A DNA stretch of 64,000 bases. Source: JAGVPT01 sp963843065 (lineage in GTDB: Bacteria; Bacteroidota; Ignavibacteria; UBA10030; UBA8401). The stretch spans positions 5,857-69,856 of the forward strand of contig CAWJKX010000223.1 of assembly GCA_963843065.1 (NCBI GenBank), written 5' to 3'. The notes under the pieces are model-generated. The model saw only the letters and a list, made by a program, of their open reading frames with translations, made no database searches and had not been told where the DNA came from. Of this stretch, positions 36,587-45,787 are shown piece after piece. Both the position numbers and the translations under genes were made by a program. Position 1 is the first letter of the stretch. Each line of letters begins with the position of its first letter.

Positions 36587-39576
36587 TGTCAACCGCCGCA
36601 ATACATATTAGAAATCCGATTGAAAATCTTATGTCTCTGTGGAACTCTGTGAATCTCTGTGCGTCTCTGTGTAACAAAAACACTATCACACAGAGAAACG
36701 CAGAGGAGACACAGAGGGACACGGAGAAGAAGTTCGCAGCGGCGTGTCTCCGCCGGCTGAGGAACTTCGTCCTTCTCTTTCTTATCGCTGCTGTTGCATC
36801 TTCTCTTCCTCTCATTGCACAATCGAGCGGTTCGATTACGGGCAAGATTATTGATTCAAAGACGGGTGAAGGATTGCCAAGCGTCAACGTGCTCGTGAAG
36901 GGGACGTACTATGGAGTGTCAAGCGATGTTGACGGAAAATTTATCATCCCAAAAGTAAATCCGGGTGTGTATGATATTTCCATCACGCTGCTCGGCTATA
37001 AAGCTGTCGTTTATACCGGTATAAAAGTAGAAGCGGGTAAAGCCGTTGCTCTCGACGTTAAATTGGAAGAGACTGAATTGACGCTCGGCAAGGAAGTGGT
37101 CATCGTCGGTGAGAAGCCTCTCTTTGATATAGAGCAAACGTCAAGCTCCCGCACCGTGAGCGGCGAAGACATTAAAGTAGCTGCGGTGCAAACGGTGCAG
37201 GACATGGTGGGACTGCAAACCGGTGTCGTACAGAGCGACAACCAGATTCACATACGCGGCAGCAGGGGATACGAGAACGCCTACTTAGTGGACGGCGTGC
37301 CAGTACAGGACATTCTTGGCGGAACGGGGTTTGGACTCCAGATCAGTCCGGATGCAATTCAAGAGATGGAGGTGATAACCGGCGGATACAATGCCGAATA
37401 CGGTCAGGCAACCTCGGGAGTTATCAGCATCACGACAAAAGATGGATCGTCGAGCTACCACGGCGGTGTTTCGTACAAAACTGATCGGATATGGGGAAAG
37501 TCGCTCGCAAATTTCAACACTGATATTCTCAGTGCGACTCTGGGCGGTCCTGTTCCGCTCCTCAGTGCAGCGCTGCCGGGGCAAATGAGCTTCTTCGGTT
37601 CGTTTAACGGAAATGTCGCCGATGGCTACACGCGTTGGGTGCAGGTCATCGGGAGCAATGGGATGCCTGTTGGATACGAAGCGGTAGCGCCCCGTCAGCT
37701 TATCTCCTCGATTTTTTATGGCTCGAGGTTCGCGCCGCGCGATGCGAACGATTACTCGTGGACAGGAAAATTAACCTGGAAGCCTGAAGCGACCGAGAAA
37801 CTCACGTATGCATACAATCAGTCCGTGACAATTGACCAAAACTCCTCAACGATCCAGACAGCGCTGGAGTATCAAGAGCCTACTCCGGGATACCAATACG
37901 ACTTCAAGAATATATTAGACAGCGCAAATACGTTCACGCAAATCAATATCCAGCAGACGCTGTCGTGGACGCATACCTTGAATCAAAAAGCATACTACGA
38001 GATTCGCCTGAGCCACTACACTGCTCATGTTCGAGGGGATGCCAACGGAAAAGATTATACGCAATACAATGAACCTAAAGATATCGTAACGTACCCGATC
38101 CAGTATTACAACCTTGGGAAAGACACCGTGGGCGTTATTCCAGGCGACGGTTTCTATGACACCGGCGGACCGTTCGAATGGCGCGATCATTATATCAGCG
38201 ATTACAGCGCCAAGATAGATTTCACAAATAATTTTACGGAAAAGAACAAATTCAAGACGGGAATTGAATCTCATTTCCAGAACCTCCAAATGATCGACAT
38301 TACCGACCCATGGATTAAACCGTTGGGGTTGAACAACGATATTTACAATGTCAGCCCTGCATCGGGAGATCTCTACGCCCAGGACAATATCATTGCCCAT
38401 GGTATGATCTTGAATTTCGGGTTACGGTTTGACTACTGGTTTCCCGGAAAGTACGTTGACGACGCAATTAACAATCCTAACGTTCCTCTGGCATCGGACG
38501 CCATCCGGCAGCAATATCTCGCAAGCACATTCTCATTTTTCGGGAGACGCTGGAAGGGACGCATCAGTCCGCGGTTGGGGATTTCTCACCCAGTATCGGA
38601 TAACCAAACACTCTTTTTCTCATACGGGCATTTTTCAAAATTGCCCCAGCCGACGTATGTCTATTCGGATCTTGCTTCGAGCAGCGCCCAATCGACCGAG
38701 CAGACGATCGGGAATCCCAACCTGAATCCGGAAACAACGGTTGCCTACGAGCTTGGACTTCGCAGCCAGATTACTGAGGATGATGTATTGACCGTTACCG
38801 CCTACTATAAGGATGTTTTCGATTACATCATTGCGCAGACTGTCCAGGCGACGAGTGTTCGCTTTTCAAGCGGGACGTACACAACCTACATCAATTCAGA
38901 TTACGCGCGGACGCGTGGGATTGAAATCGAGTATAATAAGCGAATCACCAATAATTTCAATTCTACGTTGTCGGGCTCGTATTCCATTGCAACCGGAAAA
39001 AGCGCCGCCTCGAATGAAGCATTGTATGATCTCGTGACGCTCGGCGTCGAGCCGACCATCAAAGAAAGCTATATGCCGTGGGATCGCCCGCTCCAGGCTT
39101 CGCTCAACCTCAACTTTAAAGTTCCCAAGAACGAGCCACTGTTTGGTTTCGCTCCAGGAGTTCTGGACAATTATTCCTTCTTTGTCCGGTTCTTTTTTGA
39201 GTCGGGTATGCGTTACACGCCCCTTCTTCCAGCCGGTTATGACAATACCGGGCGCGAGCTCTACGTTACCGATTATAACAATATCGACGGCGGAGTGGGC
39301 CAGAATTGGTTCTACATCAACCTTAATTTTGAAAAGAATCTGGATTATGCTGGGATGAAAATTACGCTCAGTTTCGAAGTGGAAAATCTTTTGAATAACA
39401 AAAATTCTCAAATTATCAATGCAGTGACAGGCCGTGCGTACGAATACGGGGATAACACGACGGGGAACGATCCCCGTTATCCTGAACTGCAGGCACCGAT
39501 ATCGCCGTATCCTTACGATCCGTCTCGCTATCTCGCCCAACGGACCGCAAAAGTCGGTATTGGGATACAATTCTAG
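36586..39576 (+). CDS. TonB-dependent receptor with regulatory-like N-terminal domain
   Basis: An outer-membrane TonB-dependent transporter, 996 residues from the ATG that overlaps the upstream stop. A hydrophobic signal sequence (FVLLFLIAAVASSLPLIAQ) begins only at about residue 62, followed by a carboxypeptidase-regulatory-like domain (SITGKIIDSKTGEGLPSVNV...), a plug domain (QIHIRGSRGYENAYLVDGVP) and a 22-strand-type barrel ending YLAQRTAKVGIGIQF, with the terminal aromatic typical of outer-membrane proteins. The first 45 or so codons come from a dispersed palindrome (36631-36728), so the true start may be a non-ATG codon close to the signal sequence. Ligand unknown. Confidence 0.9.
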   Translation: MSTAAIHIRNPIENLMSLWNSVNLCASLCNKNTITQRNAEETQRDTEKKFAAACLRRLRNFVLLFLIAAVASSLPLIAQSSGSITGKIIDSKTGEGLPSVNVLVKGTYYGVSSDVDGKFIIPKVNPGVYDISITLLGYKAVVYTGIKVEAGKAVALDVKLEETELTLGKEVVIVGEKPLFDIEQTSSSRTVSGEDIKVAAVQTVQDMVGLQTGVVQSDNQIHIRGSRGYENAYLVDGVPVQDILGGTGFGLQISPDAIQEMEVITGGYNAEYGQATSGVISITTKDGSSSYHGGVSYKTDRIWGKSLANFNTDILSATLGGPVPLLSAALPGQMSFFGSFNGNVADGYTRWVQVIGSNGMPVGYEAVAPRQLISSIFYGSRFAPRDANDYSWTGKLTWKPEATEKLTYAYNQSVTIDQNSSTIQTALEYQEPTPGYQYDFKNILDSANTFTQINIQQTLSWTHTLNQKAYYEIRLSHYTAHVRGDANGKDYTQYNEPKDIVTYPIQYYNLGKDTVGVIPGDGFYDTGGPFEWRDHYISDYSAKIDFTNNFTEKNKFKTGIESHFQNLQMIDITDPWIKPLGLNNDIYNVSPASGDLYAQDNIIAHGMILNFGLRFDYWFPGKYVDDAINNPNVPLASDAIRQQYLASTFSFFGRRWKGRISPRLGISHPVSDNQTLFFSYGHFSKLPQPTYVYSDLASSSAQSTEQTIGNPNLNPETTVAYELGLRSQITEDDVLTVTAYYKDVFDYIIAQTVQATSVRFSSGTYTTYINSDYARTRGIEIEYNKRITNNFNSTLSGSYSIATGKSAASNEALYDLVTLGVEPTIKESYMPWDRPLQASLNLNFKVPKNEPLFGFAPGVLDNYSFFVRFFFESGMRYTPLLPAGYDNTGRELYVTDYNNIDGGVGQNWFYINLNFEKNLDYAGMKITLSFEVENLLNNKNSQIINAVTGRAYEYGDNTTGNDPRYPELQAPISPYPYDPSRYLAQRTAKVGIGIQF
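36631..36728. repeat. 10-base-periodic palindromic element inside the TonB-receptor start region
   Basis: The left arm repeats CTCTGTG every 10 bases (36635, 36645, 36655, 36665). The right arm (36689-36728) carries the complementary CACAGAG/CGCAGAG/CACAGAG/CACGGAG units, around an AT-rich centre at 36672-36688. It belongs to the widespread 'CACAGAGAAACGCAGAG' class of intergenic repeats, here read through by an ORF. Confidence 0.8.
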
Positions 39577-39585
39577 CAGCCCAGC

Positions 39586-40699
39586 ATGCACACAAAAGAG
39601 GAAACAACGATACACTCTCAAGGTCGAAAATATTTTTTCAAGAAACAGACACTCGTTGCTTTGCTGATCTTTTTTTCGGGCTCTGCCGTCGCTCAGCTCG
39701 TACCGAATTTGGGAGGGCAGCGTGTCGGTATCTCCGCATATCAATTTTTGAAGATCGGGGCGGATTCCCGTGGGTCGTCCATGGGTGAAGCGTACGTCGC
39801 CGTTGTCAACGATGTTTCGGCATTATACTGGAATCCCGGCGCACTCGTGAACTCTGAATCAAATCCTTCCATAGTTCGGGATACCGCTTCAAACGCCAAC
39901 CGGTTATCCTATAACGGTCAGGCAGTATTTTCCCATACGGATTGGCTTGTCGGTTTGCAGCACGAATTTTTCGGAGCCAGTTATTTTCTCACGAATAATG
40001 ATGCGGTCGGTATCGCTGTTACATCGCTCCATACTGATCCCATGAGTGTGACGACCGAATTTCAGCCGACGGGAACGGGCAATTATTTCACCTACGGCGA
40101 TTTCGCCATCGCGGGCACGTATTCAAAAAGAATGACCGATCAGTTCAGTTTTGGTGCTACGGTCCGTTACGTTCGCGAAACAATCGATGTGCTTCATATG
40201 GACGGGATACTTGTTGATCTCGGTACGTTCTATTATTTGGGGTTCGGCACCTCAAGGTTTGCGGTCGTCGTTTCCAATTTCGGCCCCGATGTTTCTCCGG
40301 CAGGGATGGCCACGCGGGCGGACGGGACAACGGTGAATAGCTTTCAATCGTTTTCTCCGCCGACGATGTTTCGCCTTGGATATGCCGTGGAACCGTGGCT
40401 CGATGCCCAGAACCGGCTGACGGTCTCCTTGCAGCTCAACCATCCAAACGACAACGCTGAGAATATCTCCTTCGGAGCGGATGTACGCTTACGACAGAAT
40501 GTTTTTCGTCCGTTTCGGTGCGAAAAGAACTATTGGTGAATCGCTTCTCGGTGCTCCGTCGTCGTCGGCCGAGAATTTTTCTGCCGGGGCAGGAGTGGTT
40601 ATCTCCCTTGGAATTACGACTGCTTCTCTCGATTATGCGTTCGCAAACTATGACGACCTCGGAGTAGTTAATCGAATAACTGTTGCTATCACGTATTGA
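39586..40699 (+). CDS. PorV/UPF0164-family outer-membrane protein (frame break)
   Basis: About 370 residues after joining two frames. A signal peptide ends at SGSAVAQ, followed by AYQFLKIGADSRGSSMGEAYVAVVNDVSALYWNPGAL, the hallmark N terminus of PorV/UPF0164 beta-barrel proteins that act as T9SS shuttle or OmpP1-like porins. The break is near 40487-40490 (GCGGATG); deleting one G restores FGAMYAYDRMFFVRFGAKRT and the C-terminal strand RITVAITY. It follows the TonB receptor by nine bases and ends four bases before the next ATG, so it is in the same operon. Whether it is the PorV of the secretion system or a paralogue is not decided. Confidence 0.85.
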
Positions 40700-40703
40700 C
40701 TCC

Positions 40704-41792
40704 ATGATGAAGCTCATAATCCCCGGCGTAACACTCTGTATTCTTGCGGCACTCGGCGGTTGTCAATCACCGTACGACATCAATGATTTGCCGTCTGCGA
40801 CTAATTTTCATTTTTCCGGCGACACGACGTACATTCAGACTGGCACGTGGAGAGGGTTCAACAAACCGAACGGAATTCTTTACGGAAGAGATCAGCTTTT
40901 TTACGTGCTCGACACGTACAACAACCGTGTTGTAATGCTAAATCAGGCAGGGAACGAATTGAGTGAATTAAAGATTTTCCAGCCTCTTGCGGCAGCACAG
41001 GATACTCGACTTGATTTGATCGTAGCAGCAGCGGCTATCGATCCTGTCATCAAAGATACGATTGCCATTATTGTCCGCGTCAAGCTTGCCGCAGCGTTGG
41101 GAGTTCTCTCTAAGGCAGAAATTGATACTATCTGGAGAGAAAGCGCCCGTCCTCAAAGGAGGTTTGTTGGTGTGGGCATTATCCCGAACGATGAATATCT
41201 TGTCGCTCGCGACGGGCCGGACAACAGCAGTCCGGTTGACCCCGATGCGCGCATTCTTTTGTTCCAGTATGTACACGAAAATCAAACCGTGCGGAGAGAT
41301 TCGTTTATCACACCGCTCGGCGATTTGCAAACGGGCATAGGAGGCTCGATCACTTCACTGAATCATCCGACCGGTCTGGCGACATTTCCCGGGAAATCCG
41401 ATTTTGTCGTCATTCAGAAATCTACTGGAGTGCAGTATACGGCATTATGGATGGTGTATTCGAAGACCGTCGATTTCGAGGGGTGGCTGCCAAAGTTTGA
41501 TCCTGCAGCGGGTCAAGGCAGCATCGATTTCATACTTCCGAATCGTTTCTTGGATCCGGAAGGCGTTGCTATCGATCCATCCCGTTCGGATGTTTTCATT
41601 GTCGACGCGCAGCAGGATAGCGTGGTTCGATTTAATGCAAGAGGCTTTTTTCAGACCTCGTCGTTTGGCGCCCGCTCTCCTCAGATTACTCTGGATCATC
41701 CGCACGGCATTGCCGTTGCGCTCAGTGTTCTCTATGTCTGCGACACCGACAACAATCGCATCGTCATCTACAGCTTATCGACCAGCTTCTGA
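40704..41792 (+). CDS. NHL-repeat lipoprotein
   Basis: A 362-residue lipoprotein with lipobox LAALGGC followed by a six-bladed beta-propeller of NHL type: NGILYGRDQLFYVLDTYNNRVV, HPTGLATFPGKSDFVVIQ, DPEGVAIDPSRSDVFIVDAQQDSVVRF, HPHGIAVALSVLYVCDTDNNRIVIY. An insertion of mostly helical sequence (about 85-140) interrupts the first blade. The ATG at 40704 is chosen because it starts at the signal peptide. Last gene of the four-gene envelope operon; it may be a surface-exposed binding scaffold. Confidence 0.85.
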   Translation: MMKLIIPGVTLCILAALGGCQSPYDINDLPSATNFHFSGDTTYIQTGTWRGFNKPNGILYGRDQLFYVLDTYNNRVVMLNQAGNELSELKIFQPLAAAQDTRLDLIVAAAAIDPVIKDTIAIIVRVKLAAALGVLSKAEIDTIWRESARPQRRFVGVGIIPNDEYLVARDGPDNSSPVDPDARILLFQYVHENQTVRRDSFITPLGDLQTGIGGSITSLNHPTGLATFPGKSDFVVIQKSTGVQYTALWMVYSKTVDFEGWLPKFDPAAGQGSIDFILPNRFLDPEGVAIDPSRSDVFIVDAQQDSVVRFNARGFFQTSSFGARSPQITLDHPHGIAVALSVLYVCDTDNNRIVIYSLSTSF

Positions 41793-41835
41793 GTTTTTCG
41801 GATCCTCCGGTCTATGTCCTGTTGAGTCGATGCCG

Positions 41836-42420
41836 CTACATCTCAAAAAGATTTTCAATCGCTGCGTAATATTTTCCCCCCATCCTGGCAATCGGCCTCA
41901 GTTTTTTTTGGTCGACAGACCCCAGGGAATACAATTCGTCCTTTACGTGAAATTGTACGATTTCTCCGATGATGAGGTCGCCGGGTTCGTTTCCAACCTC
42001 CAGGTGCCGGTGCAGCACGCACTCAAAATTCACCGGCGATTCTGCAATTCTCGGCGTTCTGATGCGCTCACTCGGGGCAAGCGTGAGGCTGCTTTGCTCG
42101 ATCTCTGAAATTTCCGGCGGAAAATCTGCCGACGAGAGTTTCATCAATTGGAGCAGTTGTTCTGTAACGATGTTGACGACAAATTCCTTGACTCGCAAAA
42201 TATTCTCTGCCGTGTGTTTCATCGCTCCGTTTTTTCGCCCTGCCGAAATTATGACAAGGGGAGGAGACGAAGAGATCGCATTGAAGAAACTGTACGGGGC
42301 GGCGTTCACATTGTCGTCCACGTTCATTGAGGTAATAAACGCAATCGGACGGGGCACTACCGCGCTGACGAGGAGGTTGTACGCTTCTCGGGATGAAAGT
42401 GTTTTCGGATCGATAACCAT
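41836..42420 (-). CDS. flavin reductase-like FMN-binding protein
   Basis: A 194-residue protein of the flavin reductase-like domain family, which binds FMN and often reduces it with NAD(P)H. VSAVVPRPIAFITSMNVDDNVNAAPYSFFNAISSSPPLVIISAG is diagnostic. A strong GAAGGAG precedes the start on the minus strand. It stands alone, convergent with the NHL lipoprotein (43 bases between stops). Physiological partner unknown. Confidence 0.88.
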   Translation of the reverse strand: MVIDPKTLSSREAYNLLVSAVVPRPIAFITSMNVDDNVNAAPYSFFNAISSSPPLVIISAGRKNGAMKHTAENILRVKEFVVNIVTEQLLQLMKLSSADFPPEISEIEQSSLTLAPSERIRTPRIAESPVNFECVLHRHLEVGNEPGDLIIGEIVQFHVKDELYSLGSVDQKKLRPIARMGGKYYAAIENLFEM

Positions 42421-42736
42421 ACGTATGCTCCTTCAGATATGAAACAGAATCGCCTATCGTGCATACTGCAGAACGGCTGCCGAAAGTGCGATTGAAACGA
42501 CAAGTTTCGAAAAATCGGTTCACCAAAGCACCTTGTCTCTTCAGCTTGAGGAATCCTCACAATACCCTCATCAATCCTCTTTCCGTCATCATCAAGGAAC
42601 GGTTCGAAGACTGCCGGAAAAGGCGCTTTTTGTTGGATTGTTTCACGGCTGTGTACAAGATAGAAAAAAAGTTGGGAGATTAAAAGGAGAAGTTTTTGTA
42701 TATTCTGAAGAATACTATGATCCGGAAATTATCCAT

Positions 42737-42848
42737 CGAGGCTTCTGAATAATCCAAAAAGTGCGGCTCGCGCAAAGTCGCAAGTTGATTCTAAAACAGA
42801 ATCTTCGTGCCTTTGCGACTTAGCGCGAGACAATTTTTCAGATGTTTC
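42737..42848 (-). repeat. dispersed repeat family R1, copy B
   Basis: In reverse complement this reads GAAACATCTGAAAAATTG..., then CGCGCTAAGTCGCAAAGG, ATTCTGTTTTAGAATCA, CTTGCGACTTTGCGCGAGCCGCAC and ATTATTCAGAAGCCTCG, nearly identical to copy A (12517-12658) apart from copy A's 27-base extra segment. It lies in the 526-base gap 42421-42946; the remainder of that gap has no gene I can support. Confidence 0.85.
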
Positions 42849-42946
42849 CCATCATCAAGACTTCGGCAATGGTTACTTCCCTTTCAATGATCATCCTATC
42901 AGAGTTATTAAATCACGGCCATTCTATCTTTTAAGAATATTTCATT

Positions 42947-44656
42947 ATGAAAACAGAGTATAAACTCAATAATGTCCCGGACGTAACGTCCGTTCAAGAT
43001 ATGATCGTCAAATCAGCGGCACGGTATGGCGACAAAATTGCCCTTGAGGACCTTAAAGAAACACCGATTTCAAAAGCTACCTACCGTTCACTCCTAAAAA
43101 ATGTGCTGAAGTTCGGCGTTGCTCTCAAAAATCTCGGCATACGAGAACGGAGCCACATTGCCGTTATTGGCGAGAACCGAGTTCAGTGGGGGATATCATA
43201 TCTTTCCGCGATGTGTTTCAATTACGTTGTCGTCCCGATCGACAGAAACCTGCCTATCAACGAAGTGTTAAACATTATCCATGAAGCTGATGTCGTGGCA
43301 ATTATTTTTTCAGACACGTATGATTCTGTCTTTCGGGAACGAAAAGCATCTCTGAAAAACCTGAAGTACTATATCGGCATGGATTTGTCCGCCGCGAAAG
43401 ACGGTTTTTATTCGATGAGAGAGCTCATTGAATCAAGCGCAGGTTGCCGTGTAGAAGACATGCCAAAGATTAATCCGGACGAAGAAGCAGAAATTATTTT
43501 TACTTCCGGATCGCTGGGCCGTGCAAAGGGGGTGATGCTGAGTCAGAAGAACATTGCTGCGAACCTCGTCGCTATGGTAAGAATGTTCTTCATCTATCCG
43601 GAGGATAAATTCCTTTCTGTGCTTCCGATGCATCATACGTACGAATGCACGTGCGGTTTGCTTTGTCCTCTCTACGCCGGCGCGTCGGCACACTATGCGC
43701 GCTCGTTGAAGACCGTTGTCGAAGACCTGCAGTCGGTGAAGGCAACGATGCTTCTGGGAGTGCCGCTCCTGTTCGATAAAATGTTCAAGCGGATTTACAG
43801 AACTATTCACGAAAAGAAAATTACATCACTCGTCATTGGCCCTCTCATCAAAGTCAGCGATTTTGTCGAGCGGGTTGGATGGCGAAGCTTCAAGAAAATT
43901 GTCTTCAAAGAAATTCATAGGCGTTTCGGCGGGTCGATACGATGTTTCGTCGCGGGCGGAGCAGCTCAGGACCCGGTTGTTGCCAAGGGACTGCGCGAAT
44001 TCGGTTTCAATTTCGTCCAAGGATACGGGCTTACCGAGGCTTCACCGCTTCTTGCTTTGAACAGGCTGGATTTGTTTAAAGATGATGCCGCCGGTTTGCC
44101 GCTCGCGTCCGTAGAATTGCTCATTCACGAGCCCGACTTGGAGGGGGTTGGTGAAGTGTGGGCAAAAGGAGAGAACATTATGGTCGGCTATTACAAGAAT
44201 GAATCGGCGACGAAGGATGCGTTTGAGAACGGCTGGTTCAAAACAGGAGATTTGGGTCGGATCGACGAAGAGGGTTTCCTCCATATTTGCGGCAGGAAAA
44301 AGAATGTCATCATTTCAAAGAACGGGAAGAATGTTTACCCTGAGGAGGTCGAAGATGTTCTCAATCGAAGCCCGTTTGTTTTGGAGTCATATATCTACGG
44401 CGAGGAGGATGCGAAGCAAAATGAAATCATCGCGGCGCAGGTTGTTGTTGACGCCGAAGCATTCATCGAACTTTCGGAACTGAAAGGGGTAAAGATTACA
44501 CCGGAGTTGATTCACGAAGTGATTGCGGGTGAGATTAAGAAGACGAATGCGGAATTGCCGGCCTTTAAGCAGATAAAGACATTCAAAATCCGCGACCAGG
44601 AATTTGAGAAAACGACGACACAAAAGATAAAGAGATATCTGGTAGGAAAAAATTAA
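42947..44656 (+). CDS. AMP-forming acyl-CoA ligase (long-chain-type)
   Basis: Activates a carboxylic acid, probably a fatty acid, to acyl-CoA through an acyl-adenylate. The 569-residue protein has the P-loop-like AMP motif IIFTSGSLGRAKGVMLS near residue 184 (GSLG in place of the usual GTTG), FVQGYGLTEASPLL, and the C-terminal FKTGDLGRIDEEGFLHICGRKKNVI...GKNVYPEEVE hinge. The catalytic lysine in KTTTQKIKRY is near the end. No Shine-Dalgarno sequence is visible. It has no obvious operon partner. Confidence 0.93.
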   Translation: MKTEYKLNNVPDVTSVQDMIVKSAARYGDKIALEDLKETPISKATYRSLLKNVLKFGVALKNLGIRERSHIAVIGENRVQWGISYLSAMCFNYVVVPIDRNLPINEVLNIIHEADVVAIIFSDTYDSVFRERKASLKNLKYYIGMDLSAAKDGFYSMRELIESSAGCRVEDMPKINPDEEAEIIFTSGSLGRAKGVMLSQKNIAANLVAMVRMFFIYPEDKFLSVLPMHHTYECTCGLLCPLYAGASAHYARSLKTVVEDLQSVKATMLLGVPLLFDKMFKRIYRTIHEKKITSLVIGPLIKVSDFVERVGWRSFKKIVFKEIHRRFGGSIRCFVAGGAAQDPVVAKGLREFGFNFVQGYGLTEASPLLALNRLDLFKDDAAGLPLASVELLIHEPDLEGVGEVWAKGENIMVGYYKNESATKDAFENGWFKTGDLGRIDEEGFLHICGRKKNVIISKNGKNVYPEEVEDVLNRSPFVLESYIYGEEDAKQNEIIAAQVVVDAEAFIELSELKGVKITPELIHEVIAGEIKKTNAELPAFKQIKTFKIRDQEFEKTTTQKIKRYLVGKN

Positions 44657-44774
44657 GCGGATAATCGGGGTAGTGAAAGATTCCCTTATTCTTTTCACCG
44701 ATATGGCAGGCCACCCAAGTGGTTACTCACGACCCTCCACGAGGACCAACCCTTACGTTTCTTTGAGATGGCTT

Positions 44775-45659
44775 CTAATCGAATTGAATCAAAACTCCTG
44801 CTGAGCCTAAACCCACGGTTGGAGAAATTGCATAGTGCTTCTGGTGTGTCTCTACCTCGAACTTCCCTATTGCCACGCCGAGTGCCCCTCCGACAACAAC
44901 GTCCGATAGCCAATGATCATGCTGAGTAAGCCGGGAAACTCCACAAAGTCCGGCGCATGTGTATGCAATTACTCCGATCCACGGACGTTCGCGTTCGGCA
45001 ATCACTTCCGCAAGGCTAAATGCGGTGATGGTGTGCCCCGATGGGAAGGAATCGTATGGCGAAAAACCTCCGCTATAATACCGCTTAATAATTACCCTCG
45101 GTCCGTACCAAATGCTTTTACCGTTATCTACAAATGGGCGGCTTCTTCCGGCTAGATGCTTCAGCACTTGAACCACTATCCCGGAATGGAGCATCGCCTG
45201 AACTTCCAATAATCCCGTATCGATGCGCTCGTCGTTATCAAAAACTAACCCATCCAAACAGGAGAATGCAGCGATACCGTATGGAACGTAGAACTGACCG
45301 AATTGTGTAGCAATAGGACTAACTGTTTGAACCCAGTGATGTTCGTTTCGGAAATTGAAAACGTCCCTGGATATTGGTTCGTCAACCGTGATCACGAGCG
45401 CTGTCGCCACTACAACTCCACCCCACAGCTCTGCTTCATCCCCGTTCATTCGAAGGGGGGATGTCCAGATTTCGCCCTCATCGTGGAAAAAATTTCGGAG
45501 AAAATTTTGCTTTACCAGGTTCAGCGTGTCTGATTCACTTGTCGGCACAGCGGAAGCCCCCGCAGGATTTGCTACAGCGAGAGAGTCCGGCTTTGTTTGC
45601 GCAAGCGCGACGAACCCACATAAGCACAGAGTTATTCCCCAATGAGCAAAATACTTCAT
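44775..45659 (-). CDS. PAP2-family phosphatase, exported
   Basis: A 294-residue member of the phosphatidic-acid phosphatase type 2 (vanadium haloperoxidase-like) superfamily. The three signature motifs are present: KHLAGRSRPF, YDSFPSGHT and SRLTQHDHWLSDVV, with both active-site histidines. A signal peptide (HWGITLCLCGFVALAQ) precedes. The ATG at 45659 is preferred over one 22 codons upstream because it begins the signal sequence. It probably dephosphorylates lipid phosphates such as undecaprenyl pyrophosphate or phosphatidic acid in the periplasm. Another PAP2 gene follows upstream on the same strand. Confidence 0.88.
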   Translation of the reverse strand: MKYFAHWGITLCLCGFVALAQTKPDSLAVANPAGASAVPTSESDTLNLVKQNFLRNFFHDEGEIWTSPLRMNGDEAELWGGVVVATALVITVDEPISRDVFNFRNEHHWVQTVSPIATQFGQFYVPYGIAAFSCLDGLVFDNDERIDTGLLEVQAMLHSGIVVQVLKHLAGRSRPFVDNGKSIWYGPRVIIKRYYSGGFSPYDSFPSGHTITAFSLAEVIAERERPWIGVIAYTCAGLCGVSRLTQHDHWLSDVVVGGALGVAIGKFEVETHQKHYAISPTVGLGSAGVLIQFD

Positions 45660-45787
45660 GAAGTGGCAATTAAAAATGAGAAACAATATAGGTCGGCTGG
45701 CGTTTTTGCGAAAAAAAATCGACACAGACCTTGAAATTTTCTATAAAAATGAAGCCAACGTTGTGGAATTGTTCGGTGCGCTGAAAA

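Noticed and set aside
38896..39744. 282-codon minus-strand ORF antisense to the TonB-receptor end
   Set aside because: Shadow of the receptor and PorV-like genes; no start signal or recognisable domain.
42533..42748. 71-codon ORF before the acyl-CoA ligase
   Set aside because: No recognisable domain, unsupported start, and its end runs into repeat R1 copy B.
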